A DNA stretch of 27,610 nucleotides from UBA987 sp047620825 (lineage in GTDB: Bacteria > Bacteroidota > Bacteroidia > NS11-12g > UBA9320). The notes under the pieces were generated by a model. It was given only the letters and a program-made list of their open reading frames with translations, did no database searches and was not told where the DNA came from. The position numbers were made by a program, and so were the translations under genes. Below, piece by piece: positions 1 to 7,597 of this stretch (its first letter is position 1; each line of letters begins with the position of its first letter). The stretch covers positions 1 through 27,610 of the forward strand of contig JBLHOC010000019.1 in assembly GCA_047620825.1 (NCBI GenBank). The letters are read 5' to 3'.

Positions 1-76
1 GGCCGGCGAAGAACAGAATAATAATGACCTTTTTAATTGGGGCCGCTTCTCTCATCGTTTTGTCTAAGTCTTGCAT
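1..76 (-). CDS. Small membrane protein, 5' part only (cut by window edge)
   Basis: An ATG lies 1 nt after the stop of the sigma-factor gene and opens a frame that runs off the window edge, giving about 25 residues: MQDLDKTMREAAPIKK, then a hydrophobic VIIILFF run that looks like the start of a membrane helix. The tight spacing implies cotranscription and probably translational coupling with the sigma factor. Short membrane proteins commonly follow ECF sigma genes in Bacteroidota, so a modulator or companion role is plausible, but this is inference. No family can be assigned from so short a piece. Confidence 0.6.
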   Translation of the reverse strand, partial: MQDLDKTMREAAPIKKVIIILFFAG

Positions 77-77
77 A

Positions 78-653
78 TTAATTTTTTAAATCGTTGTATA
101 AATAGTTTAATCTTTTTCTCAAATGCTTAACCGCATAACCCTTTCGACTTATGATGGTCTTTAATTTATCTCCAGTTTGATCTGCGATTTCTTGAAGCGT
201 TAAATCTTCCATTTCGTTCAATAAAAAGACTTCTCGTTGTTTCTCTGGAAGTTCGTCTAAGGCTTTTAACAAGGCATCCCAGAAAACTTCTTTGAACAAG
301 GCCAATTCAGGGTTGTTCGAATCATCCAGCAGTAATATGTCCTTGAAATAGAATTGTCCATCGTCGTCTTCTGCGGTGAAGTCTTCAATCGATTCTGGTT
401 TTCTCTTTCGATAACTGTCTGTAATGCGGTTACGACTCACGTTGTACAACCAACCGCTGATGTTTTCTATTTCATCCATGTTGGTTATTCTACTAAATTG
501 ATACCATACGTCTTGCAAGATGTCTTTAGCGTCTTCTGAGTTGTTCACCTTAGACCGAATGAATCCAGCAATCTGACTCCCATATTGTTTAATGGAATCG
601 GTCAATGTATTTCTAGATTTTTCAGTCATTTGTGCCGACATCGTAGCCTTCAT
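78..653 (-). CDS. RNA polymerase ECF-type sigma-70 factor
   Basis: A 191-residue protein with the two-domain layout of extracytoplasmic-function sigma factors. Sigma region 2 lies at about residues 20-85: it includes AKDILQDVWYQF, the core-binding and -10 recognition part, followed by WLYNVSRNRITDSYRKRK. Region 4 lies at about residues 130-185, with LPEKQREVFLLNEMEDLTLQEIADQ, then the helix-turn-helix recognition segment and a basic tail. Length is normal for the family. It would direct RNA polymerase to a small regulon, usually an envelope or stress response. No anti-sigma gene is visible upstream; the next gene in the operon is the partial membrane protein at the window edge. Start: the first ATG gives MKATMSAQM; the second and third Met are also possible. 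Confidence 0.93.
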   Translation of the reverse strand: MKATMSAQMTEKSRNTLTDSIKQYGSQIAGFIRSKVNNSEDAKDILQDVWYQFSRITNMDEIENISGWLYNVSRNRITDSYRKRKPESIEDFTAEDDDGQFYFKDILLLDDSNNPELALFKEVFWDALLKALDELPEKQREVFLLNEMEDLTLQEIADQTGDKLKTIISRKGYAVKHLRKRLNYLYNDLKN

Positions 654-675
654 ATTTGTATAGACGATGTAGAAT

Positions 676-683
676 CAAAATTA
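676..683 (-). promoter_or_regulatory. Candidate -7 box upstream of the sigma-factor gene
   Basis: Read on the minus strand the box is TAATTTTG, a match to the Bacteroidota -7 consensus TAnnTTTG, and it ends 22 nt before the ATG. No clear TTTG -33 element is present at the expected spacing; that area is an A-rich run. Position supports it more than sequence alone. Confidence 0.35.
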
Positions 684-718
684 CTTTAAATTATTTCAGA
701 TTTTTTTATTTGTACGTT

Positions 719-1331
719 TCACTCCTTCAAGGAGGTCGGTTCATCTACTATTAACAGTTGTCTATTGAGACTGTATAAGATGGTGCTTTGAACCGTTCTA
801 ACGTGGGATTTATACTTCGTAAGTATGGTCATCCCAGCTGCAAGTGGTGCGTAATTGAAATTACGTTGTTCCCAAGTCACCATGTGGCCGTCCATTGTCT
901 GACCTTCAAGATCCAACAAGTCATCACAATAGGGCACATAGCCTGGAAAGACAGAATCCACGTAATGCTGAAAAGTGAATAGGTCCATTTTAAGAATGAC
1001 CAGCTGTTGTTCTGAAGCATCAAACCAATCGTATGACTGGTCCACATTTGATGCGTTTTCAATGAGGTGGTTTTTGACTGATTCAATGTTGGCAACAGTC
1101 GTATCACTAACTGATTTTAGTTGTAGCGCTTTCTGGTATCATTGTTTCGTTAAGTTATTGGTAATGAGATTGTTATTGCTCAATAACGTGTCGGTTGATT
1201 GCTCAAATTGCGCTTCTAATTCGTGAAATTTGTTGAGTGTCTCTGTGGCTTGTTTATGGACCATATTAATTATTAGTCCGAACGCAACGTGCTAAAGTGC
1301 CTAAAACGATAAGTATTGTGTTTCTTTTCAT
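719..1331 (-). pseudogene. GldM-like (T9SS/gliding motor) N-terminal fragment, disrupted
   Basis: A decayed reading frame of about 200 codons. The leader ATG overlaps the stop of the M3 peptidase gene (ATGA) and encodes MKRNTILIVLGTLA, then loses frame. The main frame, readable from about 1285, continues VAFGLIINMVHKQATETLNK, hits an in-frame TGA at 1141-1139 (after NNLTKQ), and then stays open to a TGA at 719. The end contains TWEQRNFNYAPLAAGM, then TILTKYKSHVRTVQST. This resembles the W-E-x-x-N-F, P-L-x-A, T-x-L-x-K and V-R pattern in the first periplasmic domain of GldM/PorM, preceded as in GldM by one N-terminal membrane helix. GldM is normally about 500 residues, so everything after the first domain is missing. 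Family assignment is from memory of motifs and is moderate; the two lesions are directly visible. Confidence 0.5.
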
Positions 1332-3370
1332 GCCTGTGTTTTTGTGACCAATCCAGCGCGTTTTAATAGTGCATCTGGCTTAGCGTCTCTACCTCTAAAT
1401 CGTTTATATAAAATGGAGGGATGTTCTGATCCTCCTGCTGATAATATATGCTTTTTGAATGCAGTGGCGGTTACCTTGTCAAATATGCCGTTTTCTTGGA
1501 AGGCTTCAAAGGCATCAGCATCAAGCACTTCTGCCCATTTGTAACTGTAATATCCACTGGAATATCCACCCTGGAAAATGTGAGAGAATGCAGTACTCGT
1601 GCACGCTTCTTTTACATCTGGATAGAATTCCAAACCTTGTATTTGCGACTTTTCATAAACCTTAACGTCAACATCTCCTTTAATCTGCTTGCTGTGCCAG
1701 CCCATATCAATTTTGGCTAGACTGACCTGACGGATTGTTGCCATGCCGCTCATGAAATTGGCAGAGTCTTTTATACGGTCAATGTATTCAGCAGGGATAG
1801 GTTGGTCGGTTTCGTAATGTTTGGCAAACAAGTCCAAACATGCTTTTTCGTAACACCAATTTTCCATCAGTTGCGATGGTAATTCAACAAAATCCCAATA
1901 AACGCTGGTCCCGCTCAAACTACCAAAAGTGCCATTAGCCATGATGCCGTGAAGGGCATGACCAAATTCATGAAACAAGGTCGTCACTTCGTTAAATGTG
2001 AGTAATGACGGCTTTTGTTCCGTCGGTTTAGTGAAGTTACATACGATGGAAATATGTGGTCTTCGGTCCGTATCACCCACAATCTTTTGTGATTGAAATG
2101 ACGTCATCCACGCGCCTTGCCTTTTCCCAGAACGCGGAAAGAAATCGGCATAGAAAATGGCCAAGTGATTCCCATTTTGATCTTTTACTTCATATGTTGT
2201 TACCTCTGGGTGATAGACTTCAATATCTGAGTTTTGGTGAAATGTGATTCCGAATAATTTTTCCGCTGTTTGAAAAACACCATCTACCACTTTCTCTAAT
2301 TGAAAGTAGGGGCGAAGCAGTTCGTCGTCGATATTGAATTTTTCCTTCTTAAGTTTCTCAGCATAGTAGGCTCCGTCCCATTTTTCTAATTGTTCTATTC
2401 CATCCAACTTCTTTGCGTACTCCGACAATACATTAAATTCTTTCTCCGCAAAGGGGTAGGCTTTATCCTGAATGTTATCAAGGAAGTCATACACTTTAGT
2501 TGGAGATTCAGCCATACGTTCAGTTAGCACAAAAGCGGCGTGACTTTCGAACCCAAGGAGTTGTGCCCTCTGATAACGAAGTGTCACCAATTGTTGAATG
2601 ATGGTCGTATTGTTTTGTTCATTATTACCAAAAGCCTTTGAACTAAATGCTTTATGCATTTTTTCTCTTAGTGCCGGCACAGCACTGTATGTAACGAATG
2701 GAACGTAGCTTGGATAGTCAAGTGTAAACAACCACTGACCTTCAGCGTCATGTTGTTTGGCCGCTTGGGCAGCAGCGTCTTTTATACCTTCTGGTAGTCC
2801 TATTAAATCAGCCTCGTCTTGTAGGTATAGTTGGTAGGAATTGCTTTCTATCAACACGTTTTCACCAAAGGTTAAGGAAAGCTTAGACAGTTCATTGTCG
2901 ATGTCTCGTAAGATACTTTGATCAGTTTCAGACAGATTCGCACCGTTGCGTTCAAAACTGCGATAGGTGTTTTTGAGTAATGTCTTTTGTTCTTCTGAGT
3001 AACCTGCGTCAGCATCATTATAAACGAGTTTAACACGCTCAAATAACCCTGCATTCATCATTACATCATTTTTGTATGCGGATAAAAGTGGTGAAACCTC
3101 TTGTGCCAGTTTTTGCATTTCTGGACTAGTCTCTGCCGAGTTAATGTTGAAAAAGACTGATGTCACGCGATCAAGGACTTCTCCTGTATTTTCTAACGCA
3201 ACAATAGTGTTGTCAAATCTTGGTGCTTCTTGAGATGCGGTGATGACGTCAATTTCCGCTAAAGATTGCTTTATGCCTTCTTCGATGGCTGGCTTATAAT
3301 GCGCTAAAGTAATTTTAGAAAACGGGATCGTTCCGAAAAGGGTATCGTATTTTTTATAAAATGGATTCAT
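1328..3370 (-). CDS. M3-family zinc metallopeptidase (oligopeptidase A / peptidyl-dipeptidase type)
   Basis: A protein of 680 residues, the usual length for Dcp and PrlC. Peptidases of this group cleave short peptides in the cytoplasm. The zinc site HEFGH is present at about residues 467-471 inside TTLFHEFGHALHG, and a third ligand Glu follows about 25 residues later in the segment YWDFVELPSQLMENW. The segment IFYADFFPRSGKRQGAWM is also typical of M3 enzymes. I chose the ATG at 3370 (MNPFYKKYDTLFG), since family members usually begin close to this point; a TTG four codons upstream would add MHNP. Motifs do not separate Dcp from PrlC, so no gene symbol is given. There is no signal peptide. The stop overlaps the start of the GldM-like pseudogene. 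Confidence 0.95.
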   Translation of the reverse strand: MNPFYKKYDTLFGTIPFSKITLAHYKPAIEEGIKQSLAEIDVITASQEAPRFDNTIVALENTGEVLDRVTSVFFNINSAETSPEMQKLAQEVSPLLSAYKNDVMMNAGLFERVKLVYNDADAGYSEEQKTLLKNTYRSFERNGANLSETDQSILRDIDNELSKLSLTFGENVLIESNSYQLYLQDEADLIGLPEGIKDAAAQAAKQHDAEGQWLFTLDYPSYVPFVTYSAVPALREKMHKAFSSKAFGNNEQNNTTIIQQLVTLRYQRAQLLGFESHAAFVLTERMAESPTKVYDFLDNIQDKAYPFAEKEFNVLSEYAKKLDGIEQLEKWDGAYYAEKLKKEKFNIDDELLRPYFQLEKVVDGVFQTAEKLFGITFHQNSDIEVYHPEVTTYEVKDQNGNHLAIFYADFFPRSGKRQGAWMTSFQSQKIVGDTDRRPHISIVCNFTKPTEQKPSLLTFNEVTTLFHEFGHALHGIMANGTFGSLSGTSVYWDFVELPSQLMENWCYEKACLDLFAKHYETDQPIPAEYIDRIKDSANFMSGMATIRQVSLAKIDMGWHSKQIKGDVDVKVYEKSQIQGLEFYPDVKEACTSTAFSHIFQGGYSSGYYSYKWAEVLDADAFEAFQENGIFDKVTATAFKKHILSAGGSEHPSILYKRFRGRDAKPDALLKRAGLVTKTQA

Positions 3371-3449
3371 AGGATTGTGCAAATCAAACGGATTGCAAGG
3401 TTCAAAAATAGAACAATCAGCAAACCATTTTCAATAAACAACGCACAAT

Positions 3450-3484
3450 AAAAAACGATTGGTGGATGGATGTATTAATCCATC
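3450..3484 (-). terminator. Possible intrinsic terminator after the SRPBCC gene
   Basis: On the minus strand, 11 nt past the stop of the AHSA1/SRPBCC gene, arms GATGGAT and ATCCATC form a perfect 7-bp stem with a 6-nt loop (3465-3484). A run of six T follows at 3455-3450. The T run starts about 9 nt after the stem, so this is not an ideal terminator, but it is in the right place. Confidence 0.4.
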
Positions 3485-3495
3485 GAAACAAGGTT

Positions 3496-4002
3496 TTATT
3501 CGATATTAGAATTGTCGAACCTTTGGTCAGCCATCATCAAACGTTCTAATAACCGAAAGGACTCTTTTAATCCCTGTTCAAATCCCATCTCAAGTGTAGA
3601 GTTCAAATGATAAGCGTCTTCAAATATTATTTTTTCAGTCACGAGTGTTCCGTTACCTAAGGTTTCAAAAAACAGATTCCAGTGAGATGCGGGCATTTCT
3701 TTATCCGCTAAACCTTCGTCATCTGTAAATACGTCCATCGCTGAAATGCTTTTAAAGATTTTAATTTCGTTGAAATCCATACGAGCAGAGAACTCTTCTC
3801 CGTTTGGACTAACCAGATTGTAGTCCCATGATCCACCCTCCTCGAAGTTCATTTCTTTGGTTACAGCCTTCCAAGGCATAGGTGCCCACCATTGATCTAA
3901 AAGCATACTATCGGTGAATGCATTCCAGACGATTTGAAGGTCACGGGAAAATTTTTGTGAAATAGTGACGGCGTTGCCATCCGCATCAATTGTAAGTTTC
4001 AT
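3496..4002 (-). CDS. SRPBCC / AHSA1-like (START fold) protein
   Basis: A 168-residue cytoplasmic protein of the Activator of Hsp90 ATPase 1-like branch of the SRPBCC fold. The family signature is clear: ISQKFSRDLQIVWNAFTD at the N-terminus, DQWWAPMPW (the W-W-P motif), then an acidic EGGSW segment, central strands, and a C-terminal helix containing GFEQGLKESFRLLERLM. Members bind hydrophobic ligands in a helix-grip cavity and are mostly uncharacterised. The start is placed at ATG 4002 (MKLTIDADG); a TTG six codons upstream is less likely. It is separated by 194 nt from the DJ-1-like gene, has its own promoter-like box and a possible terminator, and so may be transcribed alone. Confidence 0.85.
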   Translation of the reverse strand: MKLTIDADGNAVTISQKFSRDLQIVWNAFTDSMLLDQWWAPMPWKAVTKEMNFEEGGSWDYNLVSPNGEEFSARMDFNEIKIFKSISAMDVFTDDEGLADKEMPASHWNLFFETLGNGTLVTEKIIFEDAYHLNSTLEMGFEQGLKESFRLLERLMMADQRFDNSNIE

Positions 4003-4017
4003 AAGTAAGTAGTGCGG

Positions 4018-4025
4018 CAAAAGTA
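4018..4025 (-). promoter_or_regulatory. Candidate -7 box for the SRPBCC gene
   Basis: Minus-strand TACTTTTG fits TAnnTTTG and ends 15 nt before the ATG at 4002. The T-rich stretch directly upstream makes the -33 element ambiguous. Confidence 0.4.
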
Positions 4026-4196
4026 CAAAAAATAAATGTTAAAACCTCATAAACAGGCAGTTGCGTTTATTGATGCGGAAATGCAAGAATGTTCAAATGC
4101 AGAATTAAAGAAATGAACACCTGAAGAAATGACTACCAATTGTAACCTCTTATTTTCTATAGTATATAACCTCGTAGGACTTCAGTGGTAAAGCCA

Positions 4197-4991
4197 TTAT
4201 TGATTCGACTTCTCAACAAACAGGCGCATGACTTCTTGCGCTGTTTCAACACCACATTTCTGATTTTGTCCGGTAACGATTAAGTGCTTTTTATCTACCT
4301 CAATATGGCTCTTAAACATGTCGATTAAGCCGGTTTTAGACGTATATTTTGCATTGGCAGTCTTTAACTCTGTTTCCGGATGTTTGGGGGTTTCACCAAC
4401 CATAAGTTCTTTTAACTGCTTATTCGTAACACCTGTGATTTTAACATCCTCAACCAATGGAGAACCATCTGGTTTCTGAGCACCAATAAAGCCTAAAGCC
4501 CCGTGACACAAGGCGCCAAGAACAACTTCCTTAGCGTATGCTTTAGATATTTTATCCGACAGCACTTCTGATTGTGCTAAGTCGTATGCCGCTCCCCAGC
4601 CTCCCGAAATGAAAATGATGTCGTAATCATCAACATTAATGTTCGCGATTGGTATAGACGATTCTACTTTTTTCTGAAGACTTAGATCTTTTAAATAACG
4701 ACTGTCGTAACTGGTCCTAACGAAAGGCATCAACGATAGCTTCTCAATTGGAATTTTACCACCTTGGATGCTTGCAATATCTACATCCATTCCAGCTTCA
4801 AGGAATACGTAATAGGGTTCCGTCATCTCAGACGCATATACACCTGTAGCTTTGCCTGTTTTTTTGGTTACACCTGAGTTCGGGTCCACCTCGTCTAAGG
4901 TAGACTGACTCGTTGTAATAATTAATGTTCGGTGACCTTTGAGGTCAAACGTTTCTCTTTTAGCAGCTGACTTATGAGGTAATTGCATCAT
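4197..4991 (-). CDS. DJ-1/PfpI-superfamily (class I glutamine amidotransferase-like) protein
   Basis: A 264-residue protein of the Hsp31/glyoxalase III-like branch. The nucleophile elbow ALCHGALGF places Cys162 next to His163; Glu55 in VYASEMTEPYYVF fits the conserved acid of this branch (a motif seen as E-x-x-x-P-Y); and DYDIIFISGGWGAAYDL is the strand before the elbow. Known relatives detoxify methylglyoxal or act as holdases or proteases; which applies here is unknown. The first ATG overlaps the TGA of the VgrG-like gene (ATGA at 4991-4988), and the second codon is also ATG. Translation is therefore probably coupled to that gene. There is no signal peptide. Confidence 0.88.
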   Translation of the reverse strand: MMQLPHKSAAKRETFDLKGHRTLIITTSQSTLDEVDPNSGVTKKTGKATGVYASEMTEPYYVFLEAGMDVDIASIQGGKIPIEKLSLMPFVRTSYDSRYLKDLSLQKKVESSIPIANINVDDYDIIFISGGWGAAYDLAQSEVLSDKISKAYAKEVVLGALCHGALGFIGAQKPDGSPLVEDVKITGVTNKQLKELMVGETPKHPETELKTANAKYTSKTGLIDMFKSHIEVDKKHLIVTGQNQKCGVETAQEVMRLFVEKSNQ

Positions 4992-5602
4992 ATTTCCACT
5001 TCAGTTGTCCATTGTCCATCACTAACAAGATGGTGTACTCGTTTTATAACATGAGCCCCAGTATAGTCTTGTGCAAAGTCTTGCAATAATATTGCTTCAT
5101 TTGGATCTGCTTTACTGGATCCTTGAAAAAGCAAAAAGCCTTCGACACTGGCCTTGTCAGCCTCCAGGTCATTTTTGAATTGTGACAATTGGAAATCTAA
5201 AACATCACGTCCGAACGTCAACTTCAGTTTTGGCGTGTGGTCGCTACTGGTTGGTTTCATTTCTGTCTGAGCAACACAATCAATTGTAAGCACAAGCCCA
5301 TGAGACTCGTCCATCGAATTGTCATTAGACACAATTGATCCCTTAAAGACTTGAACTGTTTTGTTCTCGTATCCGAGACCTACTTCGACGTTGCTACCTA
5401 TTTTAAATGTTTTTGAATTTGAAACGATAAATGGATCAATTTTGCCTCCATCTCGAACCGTAATCTCCGCATGGCTCGTACCATCGCTGAAAATTTCAAC
5501 CGAAAGTGATGTAACTTCAATTGTATCAGCAATAGATTTACCATCAACTTTTATTGAAAATGAAACAATATTTGTATCGGTATTTACAGGAGATGTTGGC
5601 AT
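4988..5602 (-). CDS. Miniature VgrG-like protein (first domain joined to the far end of the core)
   Basis: A 204-residue protein. Its N-terminal 110 residues resemble the first domain of Bacteroidota T6SS-iii VgrG: MPTSPVNTDTNIVSFSIKVD, then SVEIFSDGTSHAEITVRDGG, ISNS-like FIVSNSKTFKIGSNVEVGLG, and a strand VFKGSIVSND. Residues 124-137 (PKLKLTFGRDVLDF) resemble a later VgrG strand. Residues 151-204, ending GAHVIKRVHHLVSDGQWTTE, resemble the stretch that closes the gp27-like core, where full VgrGs have a G-K-H-x-V-x-x-V-x-H-x-I-S-x-G-x-W-T-T pattern. Full proteins are near 600 residues, so the middle of the gp27-like core and the whole gp5-like needle are absent. The frame has no stops, which argues for a functional small protein. 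No other T6SS gene is in the window. Assignment rests on recalled motifs. Confidence 0.65.
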   Translation of the reverse strand: MPTSPVNTDTNIVSFSIKVDGKSIADTIEVTSLSVEIFSDGTSHAEITVRDGGKIDPFIVSNSKTFKIGSNVEVGLGYENKTVQVFKGSIVSNDNSMDESHGLVLTIDCVAQTEMKPTSSDHTPKLKLTFGRDVLDFQLSQFKNDLEADKASVEGFLLFQGSSKADPNEAILLQDFAQDYTGAHVIKRVHHLVSDGQWTTEVEI

Positions 5603-5704
5603 ATCTGTTTAATTTGACGAGCAAGATAAGTGAATGCATTGGAAGTGTATAAAAATGGATTGGATGCGTGTAGCAAATAATGTCCTTCCCAACGCCCCAT
5701 CACC

Positions 5705-6166
5705 CTAACCCTGTTTTATGCTACTTTCATAGCCTGAATCAATTTTGAGGTTTATTCCATCGGCTGCTTCAGTCGCCAATAAGTCGCAGCATTCGTTTTC
5801 TGGATTACCTGCATGGCCCTTGACCCAAACCATTTTGACCTTGTGTTTTGGATATATTTTTAAGAATCGTTTCCATAAATCCGGATTCTTTTTGTCTTTG
5901 AAGTTTTTCTTAACCCAACCAAAAACCCATCTTTTCTCAATGGCATCCACCACATATTTTGAATCTGAGTAAACGGTAACCGCTAAGTCCGGTTTTAGTA
6001 AGGCTTCTAACCCCACGATTACAGCCAACAGCTCCATGCGATTGTTGGTTGTCAAACGAAAACCTCCAGAGATTTCTTTGCGACGTGTGCCTTTCTTAAT
6101 CACGGTTCCAAAGCCTCCTGGTCCTGGGTTTCCTCTTGAAGAGCCGTCTGTATAAATTGTAATCAC
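5705..6166 (-). CDS. rnhA: Ribonuclease HI
   Basis: A 153-residue single-domain RNase H type 1, which cuts the RNA strand of RNA-DNA hybrids using two metal ions. The carboxylate set is complete: Asp7 in YTDGSSRGNPG, Glu45 in NNRMELLAV, Asp68 in VYSDSKYVVDAI and Asp128 in ECCDLLA, with the loop histidine His118 in WVKGHAGNPEN. The length is typical. The start is GTG at 6166 (frame M-ITIYTDGS); no ATG would keep the first beta strand. It begins 2 nt after the stop of ribBA and is almost certainly cotranscribed with it. Confidence 0.96.
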   Translation of the reverse strand: MITIYTDGSSRGNPGPGGFGTVIKKGTRRKEISGGFRLTTNNRMELLAVIVGLEALLKPDLAVTVYSDSKYVVDAIEKRWVFGWVKKNFKDKKNPDLWKRFLKIYPKHKVKMVWVKGHAGNPENECCDLLATEAADGINLKIDSGYESSIKQG

Positions 6167-6168
6167 GG

Positions 6169-7374
6169 CTAGATTTCGTGACCCATTTTTTCTCGCTTAG
6201 TATTTAAATACGCTGCGTTATGAGGATTTGGTATTACAGATAAAGCGACGTTCTCTACAATCTCTAAACCATATCCAATCAAACCTTTACGTTTCTTCGG
6301 ATTGTTGCTCATCAAACGAATTTTATGTACGCCTAGATCACGTAAAATCTGTGCACCAACGCCGTAATCTCGTTCGTCCATTGTGAATCCTAGTTCAATA
6401 TTTGCTTCAACCGTATCCATACCCTCTTCTTGAAGCTTGTAGGCTTTTAGTTTATTTAATAAACCAATTCCGCGGCCTTCTTGATTCATGTAAACGATAA
6501 CACCTTTACCTTCTTCCTCAATGGTTTCCATCGCTTTTTGTAATTGCTCTCCACAATCACACCGACAAGAACCGAAGATGTCTCCAGTAACGCAGCTTGA
6601 ATGTACCCTAACTAGAATTGGTTCGTTTTCATTCCAAGTGCCTTTCACCAATGCCAAATGATCTTGTCCGTTTGAGGTTTGTTTAAAAGCTACAAGTTCA
6701 AAATCACCAAACGCCGTAGGTAACTTAACGTCAATTTGGCGCTCTATGAGACTTTCGTTTTTAAGACGGTATTCAATCAAATCAGCAATTGAAACGATCT
6801 TCATATCAAATTTTGCGGCGACCTTGGTCAAGTCTGGTAAACGGGCCATTGTCCCGTCTTCGTTCATTATTTCTACAATACACCCTGCTGGTTGAAATCC
6901 AGCTAAACGTGCAAGATCAATCGCTGCTTCTGTATGTCCTGCCCGACGTAATACGCCGTTTGTCTTTGCTTTAAGTGGGAAAATATGTCCAGGTTTACCC
7001 AAAATTGCTGGGTCTGTATTGGGGTCAACAAGCGCTTTAATCGTCATCGCTCGGTCGTACGCTGAAATACCGGTAGACGTGCCGTGACCAATTAAATCAA
7101 CTGATACAGTGAATGGAGTCTCGTATTGAGCGGTGTTCTTACCAACCATCAATTCTAAGCCTAGGGCCTCACAGCGTTCCTCAATTAATGGAACGCAGAT
7201 TAAACCACGACCTTCTTTCGACATGAAATTAACCATCTCCGTGGTTACGTTTTCTGCCGCGGTTAAGAAGTCTCCTTCGTTTTCGCGATCCTCGTCATCA
7301 ACCACAATAACCATCCTACCATTTCGAATGTCTTCGATAGCTTCTTCTATTGTGTTAAGCGTAATGTTTTCCAT
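6169..7374 (-). CDS. ribBA: Bifunctional DHBP synthase / GTP cyclohydrolase II
   Basis: A 401-residue fusion that starts both branches of riboflavin synthesis: ribulose 5-phosphate to 3,4-dihydroxy-2-butanone 4-phosphate, and GTP to the diaminopyrimidine intermediate. The N-terminal RibB domain (about 1-200) shows VVDDEDRENEGDF and RRAGHTEAAIDLARLAG. The C-terminal RibA domain (about 205-401) shows the zinc cysteines in VTGDIFGSCRCDCGEQL, the active-site segment NQEGRGIGLLNKLKAYKL, DYGVGAQILRDLG and RLMSNNPKKR. Both domains look complete, so both activities are expected. It is the first gene of an operon with rnhA. I recognise no FMN riboswitch in the 223-nt divergent spacer upstream. Confidence 0.97.
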   Translation of the reverse strand: MENITLNTIEEAIEDIRNGRMVIVVDDEDRENEGDFLTAAENVTTEMVNFMSKEGRGLICVPLIEERCEALGLELMVGKNTAQYETPFTVSVDLIGHGTSTGISAYDRAMTIKALVDPNTDPAILGKPGHIFPLKAKTNGVLRRAGHTEAAIDLARLAGFQPAGCIVEIMNEDGTMARLPDLTKVAAKFDMKIVSIADLIEYRLKNESLIERQIDVKLPTAFGDFELVAFKQTSNGQDHLALVKGTWNENEPILVRVHSSCVTGDIFGSCRCDCGEQLQKAMETIEEEGKGVIVYMNQEGRGIGLLNKLKAYKLQEEGMDTVEANIELGFTMDERDYGVGAQILRDLGVHKIRLMSNNPKKRKGLIGYGLEIVENVALSVIPNPHNAAYLNTKREKMGHEI

Positions 7375-7382
7375 ACTCTGCG

Positions 7383-7390
7383 CAAAGGTA
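7383..7390 (-). promoter_or_regulatory. Candidate -7 box for ribBA-rnhA
   Basis: Minus-strand TACCTTTG matches TAnnTTTG and ends 8 nt before the ribBA ATG. This placement close to the start codon would give a very short or absent leader. No good -33 TTTG is seen. Confidence 0.4.
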
Positions 7391-7597
7391 ATTTATTCAA
7401 TGAAACAGCAGACTGTCGGTAAAGTTTTTGGAATAAAAGAAACGTCAAAACTTAAAAGGTAAAACAGTAACAAATCCATCAAAAAAGTATGCAAAATGAG
7501 CATTCTGAGATTTTATGATGTCGGCTTTTTGTTATATATCAAAATAGAGGCATCATTTATTCTAGATTAATCAAACCCACGTTTTATTTTTACCGCC

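Noticed and set aside
4197..5602. A type VI or extracellular contractile injection locus
   Set aside because: No sheath, tube, baseplate, ClpV or membrane-complex gene is seen in the window, so only a VgrG-like remnant can be claimed.
7375..7597. FMN riboswitch upstream of ribBA
   Set aside because: The spacer is only 223 nt, AT-rich, and I recognise none of the conserved RFN boxes or multi-stem pairing; a promoter-like box sits right at the ATG.
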